From Ileibacterium valens (GTDB lineage: Bacteria; Bacillota_I; Bacilli_A; Erysipelotrichales; Erysipelotrichaceae), in NCBI RefSeq assembly GCF_001945525.1, contig NZ_MPJW01000108.1, positions 1 through 41,332 of the forward strand: DNA of 41,332 nucleotides, given 5' to 3'. Below the pieces are notes generated by a model. It ran no database searches and was not told the DNA's origin. It saw nothing but the letters and a program-made list of their open reading frames with translations. A program made the translations under genes and the position numbers. Within the stretch, counting starts at the first letter, position 1. Every line of letters begins with the position of its first letter. This document shows, in pieces, positions 16,633 to 24,878 of this stretch.

Positions 16633-17226
16633 ATGAAAAGGATGACAGAGATCGCTCATGACTTTCTAAAGCCTGTTCTGAAAAAAGGTGCAGTTTGCAT
16701 TGATGCCACCCTTGGGCAGGGAAGCGATACCCGTTTTTTGCTGGAATATCCGGTAGCAAGAGTCTTTGCCTTTGATATTCAACAGGATCTGATTAAAAAG
16801 GCAAAAGAGACGATTGATGATCCGAGGTTAATTCTCTGTCCAATTTCTCATGAATATCTCGATCAGGTGAACGATTTAAGCCGGAATCGGCAAAACGTTT
16901 CAGCGATCCTCTTTAACTTTGGTTATGATCCTGCAAAAAAAGAAGGAATTATGACGGAGTCTGAATCTTCATTAACGGCTGTGATTAAAGCCGTTTCGAT
17001 GCTTCGGCTCAAAGGACGGATGGCCGTGGTTTTCTATCCGCATGAAGAAGGAAAAATCGAAAAAGAGAGAATTACAGAGGAGTTATTAAAAGCTGCCAAG
17101 GAAGATATTCTGGGTTGTGAAATGATGGAAGTGAGTCGTCCGGATCACGATTCTCCAAGTCTGCTATTGCTCGAGAAAAGACATTCCAGTCTTCTTGATA
17201 CTTTAAGCAATCCCAACGGGTCATAA
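16633..17226 (+). CDS. MnmM/YtqB-like class I SAM-dependent methyltransferase
   Basis: This is probably the tRNA wobble-uridine methyltransferase of Gram-positive bacteria (MnmM, formerly YtqB), which finishes mnm5(s2)U34. SAM motif I is CIDATLGQGSDTRFL (about 22-36). The family landmarks NLGYLPG and YYGHxGG appear in altered form (FNFGYDPAKK and VFYPHEEG), so it is divergent. I chose ATG 16633 (197 aa) because AGAGG sits 7 bases before it, not the TTG at 16600. It follows the macrodomain gene by 63 bases and ends at a terminator. Confidence 0.78.
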   Translation: MKRMTEIAHDFLKPVLKKGAVCIDATLGQGSDTRFLLEYPVARVFAFDIQQDLIKKAKETIDDPRLILCPISHEYLDQVNDLSRNRQNVSAILFNFGYDPAKKEGIMTESESSLTAVIKAVSMLRLKGRMAVVFYPHEEGKIEKERITEELLKAAKEDILGCEMMEVSRPDHDSPSLLLLEKRHSSLLDTLSNPNGS

Positions 17227-17310
17227 CAACACCGCTTAGGCCATGATTTCTGCTAACATTGATTCTTCAAAATGATTCAAAATAGAGCAGAACCATTTTT
17301 CTGAGAAAAA

Positions 17311-17358
17311 AGGCAAATTGCAGTAAATGTTTGCTTTCAACAAAGATTTGCCTGTTTT
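17311..17358 (+). terminator. Terminator after the methyltransferase gene
   Basis: AGGCAAAT/ATTTGCCT arms (17311-17318 and 17345-17352) are followed by G and five T. The loop is long (26 bases), so strength is uncertain. Confidence 0.6.
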
Positions 17359-17459
17359 TGAAGGCTTCATTCGATTTTCTGATTATCACTGTTGCACGTT
17401 CAATTGAATTGGAATAAAAAAGACAAGAACCGAAATCAAAGCAGGAAGGATGGAAAAAT

Positions 17460-18086
17460 ATGAAGCAGGCAGAGCATAAAATTCCAGTAACCAAGGCGCA
17501 GCTGCATCAACATTGGCAGCAGCGTATGGAGGGAGATAATCTCACAAATAAAATTGTCCGGATCAAGGATGCAGATTATTTTGATACGACAGATCCCAAT
17601 TTAGATCCCGAGCAGATCATTTATGAAGTTACATTGAAGGAAAGTTCTCCTGAAACCGGACATCTTCATTGGGGTCACATTATATTAAATCCCGGAAAGA
17701 TTAATGATGAATATTTCATGACACGCGGTCACTATCATGTCAATGATCATACTGAAGAATATATACTGTGCATGGGCGGATATGGCTTTTTAATGTATCT
17801 TGATAAGGATGGCAATTGCTGGTGTGAAGAAATGGAAGAAGGCAGCCTGCACCATATTCCTGCAGGGGTAGGACGTCGAATCATTAATCTGGATGATCAG
17901 CCTTTGCATCTTTCATTTTGCGTTCCTGCTGATTCAGGAACCCAGGAATTTGATTTTGAAGGCGGAGTTTTTCCCTGCCGGATCTTTGATGATAATGGTG
18001 AGCCAGCGATTCGTGTAGATCTTCCGCCTGTCAATGATGGGGAAGATGAATCCGCTGCAGAAATTGAAGCTTTATTAAAAATGTAA
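17460..18086 (+). CDS. Cupin-type (archaeal-type) glucose-6-phosphate isomerase
   Basis: This enzyme interconverts glucose-6-phosphate and fructose-6-phosphate in glycolysis with a metal-dependent cupin fold unrelated to the usual PGI. It has 208 aa. Cupin motif 1 is GHYHVNDHTEEY (about 89-100), with metal ligands His, His and Glu. Motif 2 lies near HHIPAGVGRRIINL (about 129-142). The N-terminal TTDPNLDPEQIIYEV is typical of this family (GPI domain). AGGAAGG lies about 13 bases before ATG 17460. It is monocistronic with a terminator. Whether the genome also has a classical pgi cannot be judged here. Confidence 0.88.
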   Translation: MKQAEHKIPVTKAQLHQHWQQRMEGDNLTNKIVRIKDADYFDTTDPNLDPEQIIYEVTLKESSPETGHLHWGHIILNPGKINDEYFMTRGHYHVNDHTEEYILCMGGYGFLMYLDKDGNCWCEEMEEGSLHHIPAGVGRRIINLDDQPLHLSFCVPADSGTQEFDFEGGVFPCRIFDDNGEPAIRVDLPPVNDGEDESAAEIEALLKM

Positions 18087-18123
18087 TCTCAAAATCCAGA
18101 TTTGAATGAATATTACCGAAAAA

Positions 18124-18153
18124 AACTTCAGCCAGAACAGCTGAGGTTTTTTT
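18124..18153 (+). terminator. Terminator after the isomerase gene
   Basis: Stem AACTTCAGC/GCTGAGGTT (one T-G pair) with a 7-base loop runs into a tract of seven T. Confidence 0.85.
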
Positions 18154-18317
18154 GAATTGGAGATCGTTTCAGAGAAAAATAAAAAACATGAGAGAATAAA
18201 GGTACTGAAATGTATTAACACCGATATAAATTTCGATAAAAAATGTCTGATTCTGCTGTAAACAACGATTAATAAACAGGCAGACGATCGAATAGAGCGG
18301 TATATCAAGGAGACAGA

Positions 18318-18878
18318 ATGAATAAAACAATTTATCTTGTCCGTCATGGACAGACAAGATTTAACCTGGAAGGCAGACTGCAGGGGCAGGCGGATTCAGA
18401 ACTTACCCCAGAAGGGTTAAGACAGACAGAAAAGCTGAAGGAGATGCTTAAAGAAAAGGGACTTCGTTTCAATCAGGCCTATACGAGTGATTTAGGCCGG
18501 GCAGTGGAAACGCTCAAAAGAATTACCGATGATTCGGTCAAAAAATATACGGTTCCGGGACTTCGGGAAGTCAGCTTTGGCGACCTGGATGGTCAGTTGA
18601 AAACTCAGTTTCCATCGGATCAGGACTGGGAAGAAGTTTATGCGGATTATCATGCGGAAAGTTTTGATGGCGCAGTCGATCGAATGATTGAAGCTTTGGT
18701 ATCTTTAGCAATCAATGATCCGGATGATCAGATTCTTGCGGTTTCTCATTCGGGAGTGATCGCCGGAATGCTTGAAAAGATGGGCCTGGAGCTGACAGGT
18801 CCGATTCCAAACGGTTCAGTGTGGGTGCTTGAACTCAATGATCAGGGACTTCGTTTAAAAGATTATTTCTGTATATAG
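18318..18878 (+). CDS. Histidine phosphatase family protein (phosphoglycerate mutase-like)
   Basis: This is a phosphohydrolase of the RHG branch. The phospho-accepting motif LVRHGQTRFN is at about 7-16. The second Arg region is TSDLGRAVET, the acid residue lies in LREVSFGDLDGQ, and the second histidine is in AVSHSGVIAG. The length (186 aa) fits small CobC/GpmB-like phosphatases, which act on varied substrates such as sugar phosphates and nucleotides. The specific substrate is unknown. AAGGAG lies 7 bases before ATG 18318, and a terminator follows at 18892. Confidence 0.87.
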   Translation: MNKTIYLVRHGQTRFNLEGRLQGQADSELTPEGLRQTEKLKEMLKEKGLRFNQAYTSDLGRAVETLKRITDDSVKKYTVPGLREVSFGDLDGQLKTQFPSDQDWEEVYADYHAESFDGAVDRMIEALVSLAINDPDDQILAVSHSGVIAGMLEKMGLELTGPIPNGSVWVLELNDQGLRLKDYFCI

Positions 18879-18891
18879 GGTTTAAAAATAC

Positions 18892-18938
18892 AACAGCCTG
18901 ATTTATCCTTGCTTGAAAGGACGATTCAGGCTGTTTTC
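18892..18938 (+). terminator. Terminator after the histidine phosphatase gene
   Basis: A perfect 10-bp stem AACAGCCTGA/TCAGGCTGTT, with a 24-base loop, ends in a short T run. Confidence 0.75.
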
Positions 18939-19027
18939 TATTGAATTCAGATTATTTTCTAAGGTAAGCAGAGGCAGTAAAACTTCGAGTCATAAATAAA
19001 TGATTAACGATTTTTACAAGATTTCAT

Positions 19028-19063
19028 AAAAAAAGTGATCGCAGAAAGTTCTGCAATCACTTT
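19028..19063 (-). terminator. Terminator of the DUF885 lipoprotein gene
   Basis: Read on the minus strand, the stem AAGTGAT-GCAGA/TCTGC-ATCACTT (one G-T pair) is followed by seven T. It starts about 27 bases past the stop codon. Confidence 0.85.
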
Positions 19064-19089
19064 GGGATTCTGAATGTTGATGTCGCTGA

Positions 19090-20871
19090 TCAGGAAGTTT
19101 TGGCTTTTTCGATATACTCATCGATGTTTTCTTCAACAATGGAGAACCGAAGATTTCCATCTTTTAGCAGAGCCTGATTGAATTCAACTTCATTGAATTT
19201 GTCCTTGAGTTCTTCCTGGGCTTCGGCACGTTTTTGCGTAATCAGATAATAGCCAAAGTAATAGGAGAAGAAGACTCCTGGTTCCTGAGCCAGACGATCA
19301 TAGATGTCTGCAACCTGCTCGCCATAAATCTGGACGAATTCATCTTTGGATACGCCAGCTCCATTGATTAACAGATCCGCCTGCAGAATGGAGTAGTTGT
19401 TTAACCAGGTATTGAGCTTGTAGCCTTCAAGAACCTGCTCATCTAGACCAAGCCAACTCTGTGCGACTTCACCAGCATAGGTGGCGTATCCTTCCTGCAT
19501 AGCCATATCGGACATGGAGTACTGAGCATTTGAAACGAAGTGTTCTTTGTTGAACTGAGCCTGATACATATGACCTGGAATGCCTTCATGCGCCATCGTG
19601 TCAAAGAAGCTCAGACTTGAGAAATCCTGCCCAAAATCACGGGCATTGTAGCGCATCTGATAAGGTCTGGTTGAATCAATCGGAGGATTGACAAAATAGG
19701 CAGTAACACCAGACTGAGACTGCTCATCAGGCAAAGCCTTAATTTCATATTCCATCTCATTGACAACTGGGAAGGACTTGGCATAGTTTTCTTCAAGATA
19801 ACCTAAAATTTCTTCAGGAGATTTCAGCCCGGTGTCGATCGACATAATCGAGTTCATGTCAAAGCCGCTTTCAATCAGCTGCTGTCCCTGGATTGACAGC
19901 TGCATTAATGCGCTGGAGACTTCCTGATTGATTTCATCAAGAGAGCTGTCCGTACCTGTAGCACTCTGAAGAACTTTTTCATAATACTCCCGGCCATTTT
20001 CATACTGTGCCAGACCTACGACTTCCCCGATTTCATCCTTCATGGAACTGAGTTCATCGATCAGATACTGATAGGATGGGAAGAAGGAGCGGTTGAGTGC
20101 ATCATGAATCTGCTGCTTGTATTCGTTGGCTTTCGCTTCATCAAGCATCAAAGTATCGACCTCAAGATCCAGTTCTTCAAAGACCGGAGAGCTGGCCTGA
20201 TTGTCGAGGGTATCCTGACAATAGGTAAGAACGGAGTCTAAATTAAAGGCAAGCAGATCACGTTTTGCCTGTTCCTTTGAAAAGGAAATGGCTTCTTCAA
20301 AGTACTGAGGAACATTGTCGATCACTTTCACCAGAGCATCGACATCATTTTCGTTGTACAGTTCAAATTCTGCAAAGTAAGTATAAACCTCACTCTGGGT
20401 TCCGAAGTTTTCGCTCCAGATCGAACCCAGATAGAGATATTTTTCCTGATCACTCTCTTTGGAGAATTCATAGGACCAGGTCATCTGATCATAGATCGCC
20501 TGATAGGTGCCAGTCAGTTTTTCACGATCAAAGCCTTTGAGCTTTTCTAATACGGCGTTGGTAAAATCGCGGTCTTCCTGAGTCGGAACAAAATTTCCGA
20601 GTGAATAAGCATCCTCTTTCAGGGTAATGCCTTCTTTCTGGTAATCGGTGAAGTAGCGATGAGCCAGCAGATAGCTGCGGGAGCAGTATTCCTTGAAATA
20701 TTCATCAAGATATTCATCAAAGGCCGTATCTTCGGAAGACTGATTGGTCTGTTCGACCTGATCTTCTCCTTTTTGCGCAGCATGACCAGAATCTGTGGTA
20801 TGGCTGGTTGGAGCACTGCTGCATCCAGCCATAGCCAGGGCAAGCAAAAGAGCTGTCCATTTTTTAAACAT
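19090..20871 (-). CDS. DUF885-family lipoprotein, probable zinc carboxypeptidase/peptidase
   Basis: This is a surface lipoprotein of 593 aa. The signal peptide ends in lipobox LAMAGC (Cys about 17), followed by a Ser/Thr/Glu-rich linker. The rest matches the DUF885 all-helical metallopeptidase-like fold. The HExxxxH-type motif MAHEGIPGHMYQ (about 420-431), SDMAMQEGYATYAGE and a C-terminal helical region are recognisable. Family members are thought to be zinc-dependent carboxypeptidases acting on peptides. The substrate here is unknown. AAAGGAAT is the ribosome site before ATG. It is monocistronic, with its own terminator. Confidence 0.88.
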   Translation of the reverse strand: MFKKWTALLLALAMAGCSSAPTSHTTDSGHAAQKGEDQVEQTNQSSEDTAFDEYLDEYFKEYCSRSYLLAHRYFTDYQKEGITLKEDAYSLGNFVPTQEDRDFTNAVLEKLKGFDREKLTGTYQAIYDQMTWSYEFSKESDQEKYLYLGSIWSENFGTQSEVYTYFAEFELYNENDVDALVKVIDNVPQYFEEAISFSKEQAKRDLLAFNLDSVLTYCQDTLDNQASSPVFEELDLEVDTLMLDEAKANEYKQQIHDALNRSFFPSYQYLIDELSSMKDEIGEVVGLAQYENGREYYEKVLQSATGTDSSLDEINQEVSSALMQLSIQGQQLIESGFDMNSIMSIDTGLKSPEEILGYLEENYAKSFPVVNEMEYEIKALPDEQSQSGVTAYFVNPPIDSTRPYQMRYNARDFGQDFSSLSFFDTMAHEGIPGHMYQAQFNKEHFVSNAQYSMSDMAMQEGYATYAGEVAQSWLGLDEQVLEGYKLNTWLNNYSILQADLLINGAGVSKDEFVQIYGEQVADIYDRLAQEPGVFFSYYFGYYLITQKRAEAQEELKDKFNEVEFNQALLKDGNLRFSIVEENIDEYIEKAKTS

Positions 20872-21224
20872 GATAGGTATTCCTTTCTTTCATTCTAAAT
20901 CCAAAATCAGAATCAAAATCTATTATTCAGTTTATGGAAAAGCAACCTCATTGAAAAGGAAAAAGAAATTCGCAGGTTCGCAAGTAATAAACGATAAGTC
21001 AATTTTCATATTTGTTTTACTCATAACAAAAAATACGCAGCCATATACGCAATAAATAAGGCGAAAAGATGCGGCTAAATCCAGGAAGACTTATCGAAAA
21101 ACAAAGGGCATCCCTGAAATGGCAGTTTCGAAAAAAAGCATTCAAAAACAGGGATCCATGATCAATATTCATGGATCCCTGTTTCTTTATTTGGCTTGCT
21201 TTTGATTTTTTAACTTCTGGTGCT
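20872..21224. other. Intergenic region between lipoprotein and CorC-type genes
   Basis: Apart from the terminator at 21148-21182 I see no gene. The minus-strand frame at 21017-21313 crosses that terminator and overlaps the coding end of the CorC-type gene, so it is not counted. No strong promoter for the lipoprotein gene is evident. Confidence 0.5.
21148..21182. terminator. Bidirectional-looking terminator after the CorC-type gene
   Basis: A perfect 14-bp stem ACAGGGATCCATGA/TCATGGATCCCTGT with a 7-base loop has TTTTT on the minus side and TTTCTTT on the plus side. It serves the CorC-type gene upstream on the minus strand. Confidence 0.85.
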
Positions 21225-22433
21225 TCAGCTTTTTTTGTGATCCGAATTCCTGGCTGCTTTTGATGTTTTTTCACCTGAATCTTTAGATATGCCATCATCC
21301 TTTTTACGGACAAGGGTCTGACGAATTCGATGATTTTTGATATTGGTGATCTGAATCAGTAAATTACCGATTTCAGCTTCGAGCTGTGTCCCATCTTCAG
21401 GAATATAGCCCAGGGTACCAAGGATATATCCTGAGAACGTTTCGAAATCATCCAGTTCAAGTTTTTCACCCAATGCAGAAGAGACTTCTTCAAGATCGGC
21501 TGAACCCGAAATGCGCCACATTCCCCTGGGCAGCTTAACGATATCGGCTGGCCGTATCGCATCTTCGGCTTCTGTAATTTCTCCGAGTAATTCTTCAAGG
21601 ATATCATGCAGGGTGACAATTCCAGTCATCCCTCCATATTCATCGAGCACAACCGCAAAATAGGTTTTTTTCTTTTTCATCTGATGAAGCAGTTCATCGG
21701 CGGTTGTATTTTCGGCCACGAAGAAAGGCTGATCAAGAGTGTGATCCAGAATGCTCTTTTTTGAATGGCCATCCTTGAGTCTGAAGTAATCGCGGGTATC
21801 AAGAATACCGACGATATCTTCTTCGCCTTCGTTATAGACTGGATAGAAGGTATGACGGTTTTCCATGATTGTCTTGCGCCACTGTTCAGGATCTTCATTG
21901 ACATCAATGCTGATTACATCGGAACGGTGGGTGCAGATTTCATCCAGAGTTTTTTCATACAGATCAAGCGCATTTTCAGCCACATCGATCGTATTTTCTT
22001 CTTCCTTTAACGCTTCTGATAACTCCTCCTGACGTTCATTTTTCACATCTTCAATGCGAAGCGGAATCCAGCTAAACAACCATCCAGAAATCTTCATGAA
22101 GGTGATTGAGCAGGAAGTCAGCCAGTCTTTTTTATTGGCGCTGTTGCTCGCTTTGGACATGATCAAAAATACCGCAAAGCTGTTGAGAATAAGCAAAGCG
22201 AAAACGCATAAAAACAGATAAAGGGATGAAGCCATAAAAGACAGTTTTAATGAATCAAGAAATAACAGGAAGAATCCGATTCCAAAAAATCCGCCAAGAG
22301 ACATCCAGAACAGCAGATTTCTTCGACGTTTTAGATGCAGCATTCCATCACTTTGGTCGGTGTAGGCCGCTGCAGCCAGAAACTCAAGACCTAAAAAGAT
22401 CAGGGCAATACAGATTGATGAAACAGAATCCAT
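21225..22433 (-). CDS. CorC/HlyC-type membrane protein with CBS pair
   Basis: This 402-aa membrane protein belongs to the group once called hemolysins and now linked mainly to Mg2+/metal homeostasis (CorC/CNNM-like). About four hydrophobic helices lie in residues 1-130, shorter and more divergent than a normal DUF21 domain. A CBS pair spans about 175-300 (YPVYNEGEEDIVGILDTRDYF and FAVVLDEYGGMTGIVTLHDILEELLGEI, the classic second CBS). A CorC_HlyC domain follows at about 315-385. The final 20 residues are Lys/Ser-rich. AAGGAG precedes ATG. It lies downstream of a minus-strand CBS gene but is separated from it by a terminator. Confidence 0.88.
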   Translation of the reverse strand: MDSVSSICIALIFLGLEFLAAAAYTDQSDGMLHLKRRRNLLFWMSLGGFFGIGFFLLFLDSLKLSFMASSLYLFLCVFALLILNSFAVFLIMSKASNSANKKDWLTSCSITFMKISGWLFSWIPLRIEDVKNERQEELSEALKEEENTIDVAENALDLYEKTLDEICTHRSDVISIDVNEDPEQWRKTIMENRHTFYPVYNEGEEDIVGILDTRDYFRLKDGHSKKSILDHTLDQPFFVAENTTADELLHQMKKKKTYFAVVLDEYGGMTGIVTLHDILEELLGEITEAEDAIRPADIVKLPRGMWRISGSADLEEVSSALGEKLELDDFETFSGYILGTLGYIPEDGTQLEAEIGNLLIQITNIKNHRIRQTLVRKKDDGISKDSGEKTSKAARNSDHKKS

Positions 22434-22648
22434 GAGTTGTTCTCCTTAAAGCAAAGTTTATTTTATTTTTTTAGCTTATTTTAAAGTATTTCAATTCAAT
22501 TATACGTCATTGACTGTTGCCGTTGGTAAGGCACACGAAAGTCAAAGATCACTGGCAGACCTGCGAAGCGAAAAACTGGCAGCTGCAGAACTACAGCAAT
22601 CAGTATATTAAGGATTCCACTGCATTGAAGAGATCAAAAAGAATAAAA

Positions 22649-22683
22649 GAACTCAAAACGCCAGAAGGCGGCGTTTTGAGTTC
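22649..22683 (-). terminator. Terminator of the CBS-pair gene
   Basis: The perfect 14-bp arms GAACTCAAAACGCC/GGCGTTTTGAGTTC are followed, on the minus strand, by TTTTATTCTTTTT. It begins 9 bases past the stop codon. Confidence 0.88.
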
Positions 22684-22691
22684 TGAATGGT

Positions 22692-23174
22692 TCAAACATG
22701 CAGTGATTTGGCAGCAAGTGATTTTTCATAGCGTTCGAGCTCAATCATCTTTGGAGAAAGAGAAAGCGATCGTCTTGATTCCAGAAAATAATTCAGAATC
22801 GCCTGTCGGGTCACAATTCCAATAAAAATATTGCGGTCATCGACAATAGGAACATAGTTCTGGTTCAGAGAGATGGCAAGCAGATCTTCAAAACTGATTG
22901 TATTGGGAGCAGCAGGCATAAAACCTTCTCGAATTAATTCAGAGATGGTGTGGTTTTCCAATGCTTTTTCATCGTTTCCATGTTCGAGCAAAAACCAGAG
23001 AAAATCCCCTTCAGAAACGCTGCCTAAATAAACACCGGAACGGCTGACTACAGGAACTGCAGAATACCCATGCTTTTTCATCAGCTTTAGCGCCTGTGAT
23101 AAAGGGAGGCTATCATAGAAAAAGCGGACATCATTCTTAAATTTTAGAAAGAAAAAAACGTTGTCATTAATCAT
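22692..23174 (-). CDS. Small CBS-pair protein (CbpB-like)
   Basis: This is a soluble 160-aa protein made only of two CBS motifs (about 10-65, with YSAVPVVSRSGVYLGSVSEGDFL, and about 75-140, with YVPIVDDRNIFIGIVTRQAIL). CBS pairs bind adenine nucleotides. Short stand-alone ones in Firmicutes (CbpA/CbpB, DarB) bind c-di-AMP and control RelA or pyruvate carboxylase. That role is possible here but not shown by the sequence. AGGGGATA lies 5-6 bases before ATG 23174. It is transcribed away from pyrB, with about 437 bases between their starts. Confidence 0.83.
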   Translation of the reverse strand: MINDNVFFFLKFKNDVRFFYDSLPLSQALKLMKKHGYSAVPVVSRSGVYLGSVSEGDFLWFLLEHGNDEKALENHTISELIREGFMPAAPNTISFEDLLAISLNQNYVPIVDDRNIFIGIVTRQAILNYFLESRRSLSLSPKMIELERYEKSLAAKSLHV

Positions 23175-23611
23175 TTCTTTATCCCCTGACTGACTTCAGT
23201 ATACGCAATAAACGGCTTTAATTTGTCATATCATTATGGGAAATGGTTAAGAATATATTAAGAATTCTAAACTATGAAAGCGATTAACCTATCGGGATTG
23301 TTTTGTAATCGTTTAGAAAGGCGGTCTGCTGGTCATGATCAAATCCTTCAAAACAAAATTCTGCACAAGAACCGGTAAAAAGCGGAAAATGAATGGAATG
23401 CCTGAATCCTGAATAAATGGAAGAAAAAAGAAAATCTTCTGAAAACATAAAAAGGATAAAAACTTATCTGTATTGATGACTTAAAAGACCGGATTAAAAT
23501 GACCCGTTCATGGAATTTGACATTTTGAAAATGGATCTTGAAATGCAATTGGACAATGATACAATAATGCAGATATCAAAACAGACGCAATCGATCATTG
23601 GAGGGATTTTG
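23175..23611. other. Divergent intergenic region CBS gene / pyrB
   Basis: This holds the pyrB promoter (23538-23565) and a 9-bp inverted repeat AAGCGATTA/TAATCGTTT (23278-23286 and 23306-23314, one G-T pair). A longer pyrB frame begins at 23510 but lies upstream of the promoter. I found no match to the PyrR-binding hairpin consensus and no terminator in the pyrB leader. Confidence 0.6.
23538..23565 (+). promoter_or_regulatory. Promoter of pyrBC-carAB
   Basis: TTGAAA (23538-23543), a 16-base spacer and TACAAT (23560-23565) predict a start near 23572. That gives a leader of only about 40 bases before ATG 23612, too short for a classical PyrR attenuator. Confidence 0.6.
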
Positions 23612-24631
23612 ATGAACAAGAATTCTCTTTTAACCATGAAGGATTTATCCGTAGACGATATTCTGAACATTCTCAATGATGCGAGAGCTTTTTATATTTC
23701 CACTAAAGATTGGCAATTACCAATGCGTAAGGCGTTGGTTGCTAATCTTTTTTTTGAGCCCTCGACCCGGACTCACTATTCTTTTGAGTCCGCAGAATAT
23801 CAATTAGGAGCCCAGCCTGTAGATTTCACAGCCGATCAGTCAAGCATTACCAAAGGCGAATCGCTTTATGACACCGTAAAGACCTTTGAAGCCATTGGTT
23901 ATGATGCGGTGGTCATTCGCCATCCACAGGATGAATATTTTACAGAGCTTGAAGATATACAGATCCCGATTATTAATGCCGGAGATGGAAAAGGAAACCA
24001 CCCGACGCAGTGTCTGCTTGACCTGCTGACCATTTACAATGAGTTTGGAAAATTTGACGGAATCAAGGTTCTGATCTGCGGCGACGTGGCCCATTCGCGC
24101 GTAGCTGCCAGCAACCGGGAAGCGCTTGAGCGCCTGGGCGCAACGGTTCGCTTTGCCGGACCAAAAGAATGGGAGCGCGAAGGGTATCCATTTGTCGATA
24201 TGGATGAAAATATCGGCTGGGCGGATGTTGTCATGCTTTTAAGAATTCAGCGTGAACGCGGAGCGACCCTTTCAGAGGGGGAAGAAGACTATCTGAACCA
24301 GTATGGTCTGAATAAGGAACGCTATAACCGAATGCAGGATCATGCGATCATCATGCATCCGGCTCCGGTAAACCGTGGAGTTGAAATCGACTCCGATCTG
24401 GTTGAATCAGAGAAAAGCCGAATTTTTGAACAGATGAGCAATGGCGTTTTAGTGCGCAAAGCGGTTTTAAAACGGGCTTTTGGGTTGAAGCCATTCGAAA
24501 AGCTGACTTCTCAGGAACCGTTTGAAAAACTCGATCTCAAGGATGAGCTTGATAAGCTGCATAAACTAGAACAAGAACAAGAACTGGAAGCGGAAAAAGA
24601 AAAGGCAGGCAAGAAAGTCAAAACCCTGTGA
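23612..24631 (+). CDS. pyrB: Aspartate carbamoyltransferase catalytic chain
   Basis: It joins carbamoyl phosphate and aspartate to N-carbamoyl-aspartate in UMP synthesis. Carbamoyl-phosphate loop FFEPSTRTHYSFE (about 48-60), HPTQ, LLRIQRER and MHPAPVNRGVE are all present. At 339 residues it is about 30 longer than usual: the end is a charged Glu/Lys helix-like tail. No pyrI regulatory chain is visible. I chose ATG 23612, with GGAGGG 6-10 bases upstream. The earlier in-frame ATG at 23510 lies before the promoter. First gene of pyrB-pyrC-carA-carB. Confidence 0.97.
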   Translation: MNKNSLLTMKDLSVDDILNILNDARAFYISTKDWQLPMRKALVANLFFEPSTRTHYSFESAEYQLGAQPVDFTADQSSITKGESLYDTVKTFEAIGYDAVVIRHPQDEYFTELEDIQIPIINAGDGKGNHPTQCLLDLLTIYNEFGKFDGIKVLICGDVAHSRVAASNREALERLGATVRFAGPKEWEREGYPFVDMDENIGWADVVMLLRIQRERGATLSEGEEDYLNQYGLNKERYNRMQDHAIIMHPAPVNRGVEIDSDLVESEKSRIFEQMSNGVLVRKAVLKRAFGLKPFEKLTSQEPFEKLDLKDELDKLHKLEQEQELEAEKEKAGKKVKTL

Positions 24632-24878
24632 TGACAATTCAAAAACAGCTTCCTGCTTAAAGAAATAGACAATCAAAATAAAACGAAATAAAGGGATTTG
24701 CAATGCTTTCTGATTCAGTTTATTAGATTCAGCAGATTGAAATGATCTGACCATGATCCAGATTTAATCAGAAAAAAGCAGATGGTCAGAATAAATAGCA
24801 AACCAAAATAACGAATCAGCTTTAAAATCAGAAGTTAGGAAACAGGAGTAATACAGAGCAAGGAAAGGAGGACTTTCA

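Noticed and set aside
21017-21313. Minus-strand basic 98-aa frame
   Set aside because: It overlaps the end of the CorC-type gene in another frame and crosses its terminator.
22517-22825. Plus-strand frame of 102 codons
   Set aside because: It runs antisense through the CBS gene's end and its 14-bp terminator, with no ribosome site.
23510-23611. Longer pyrB start at ATG 23510
   Set aside because: The upstream codons precede and overlap the TTGAAA-16-TACAAT promoter, and a strong GGAGGG ribosome site serves ATG 23612.
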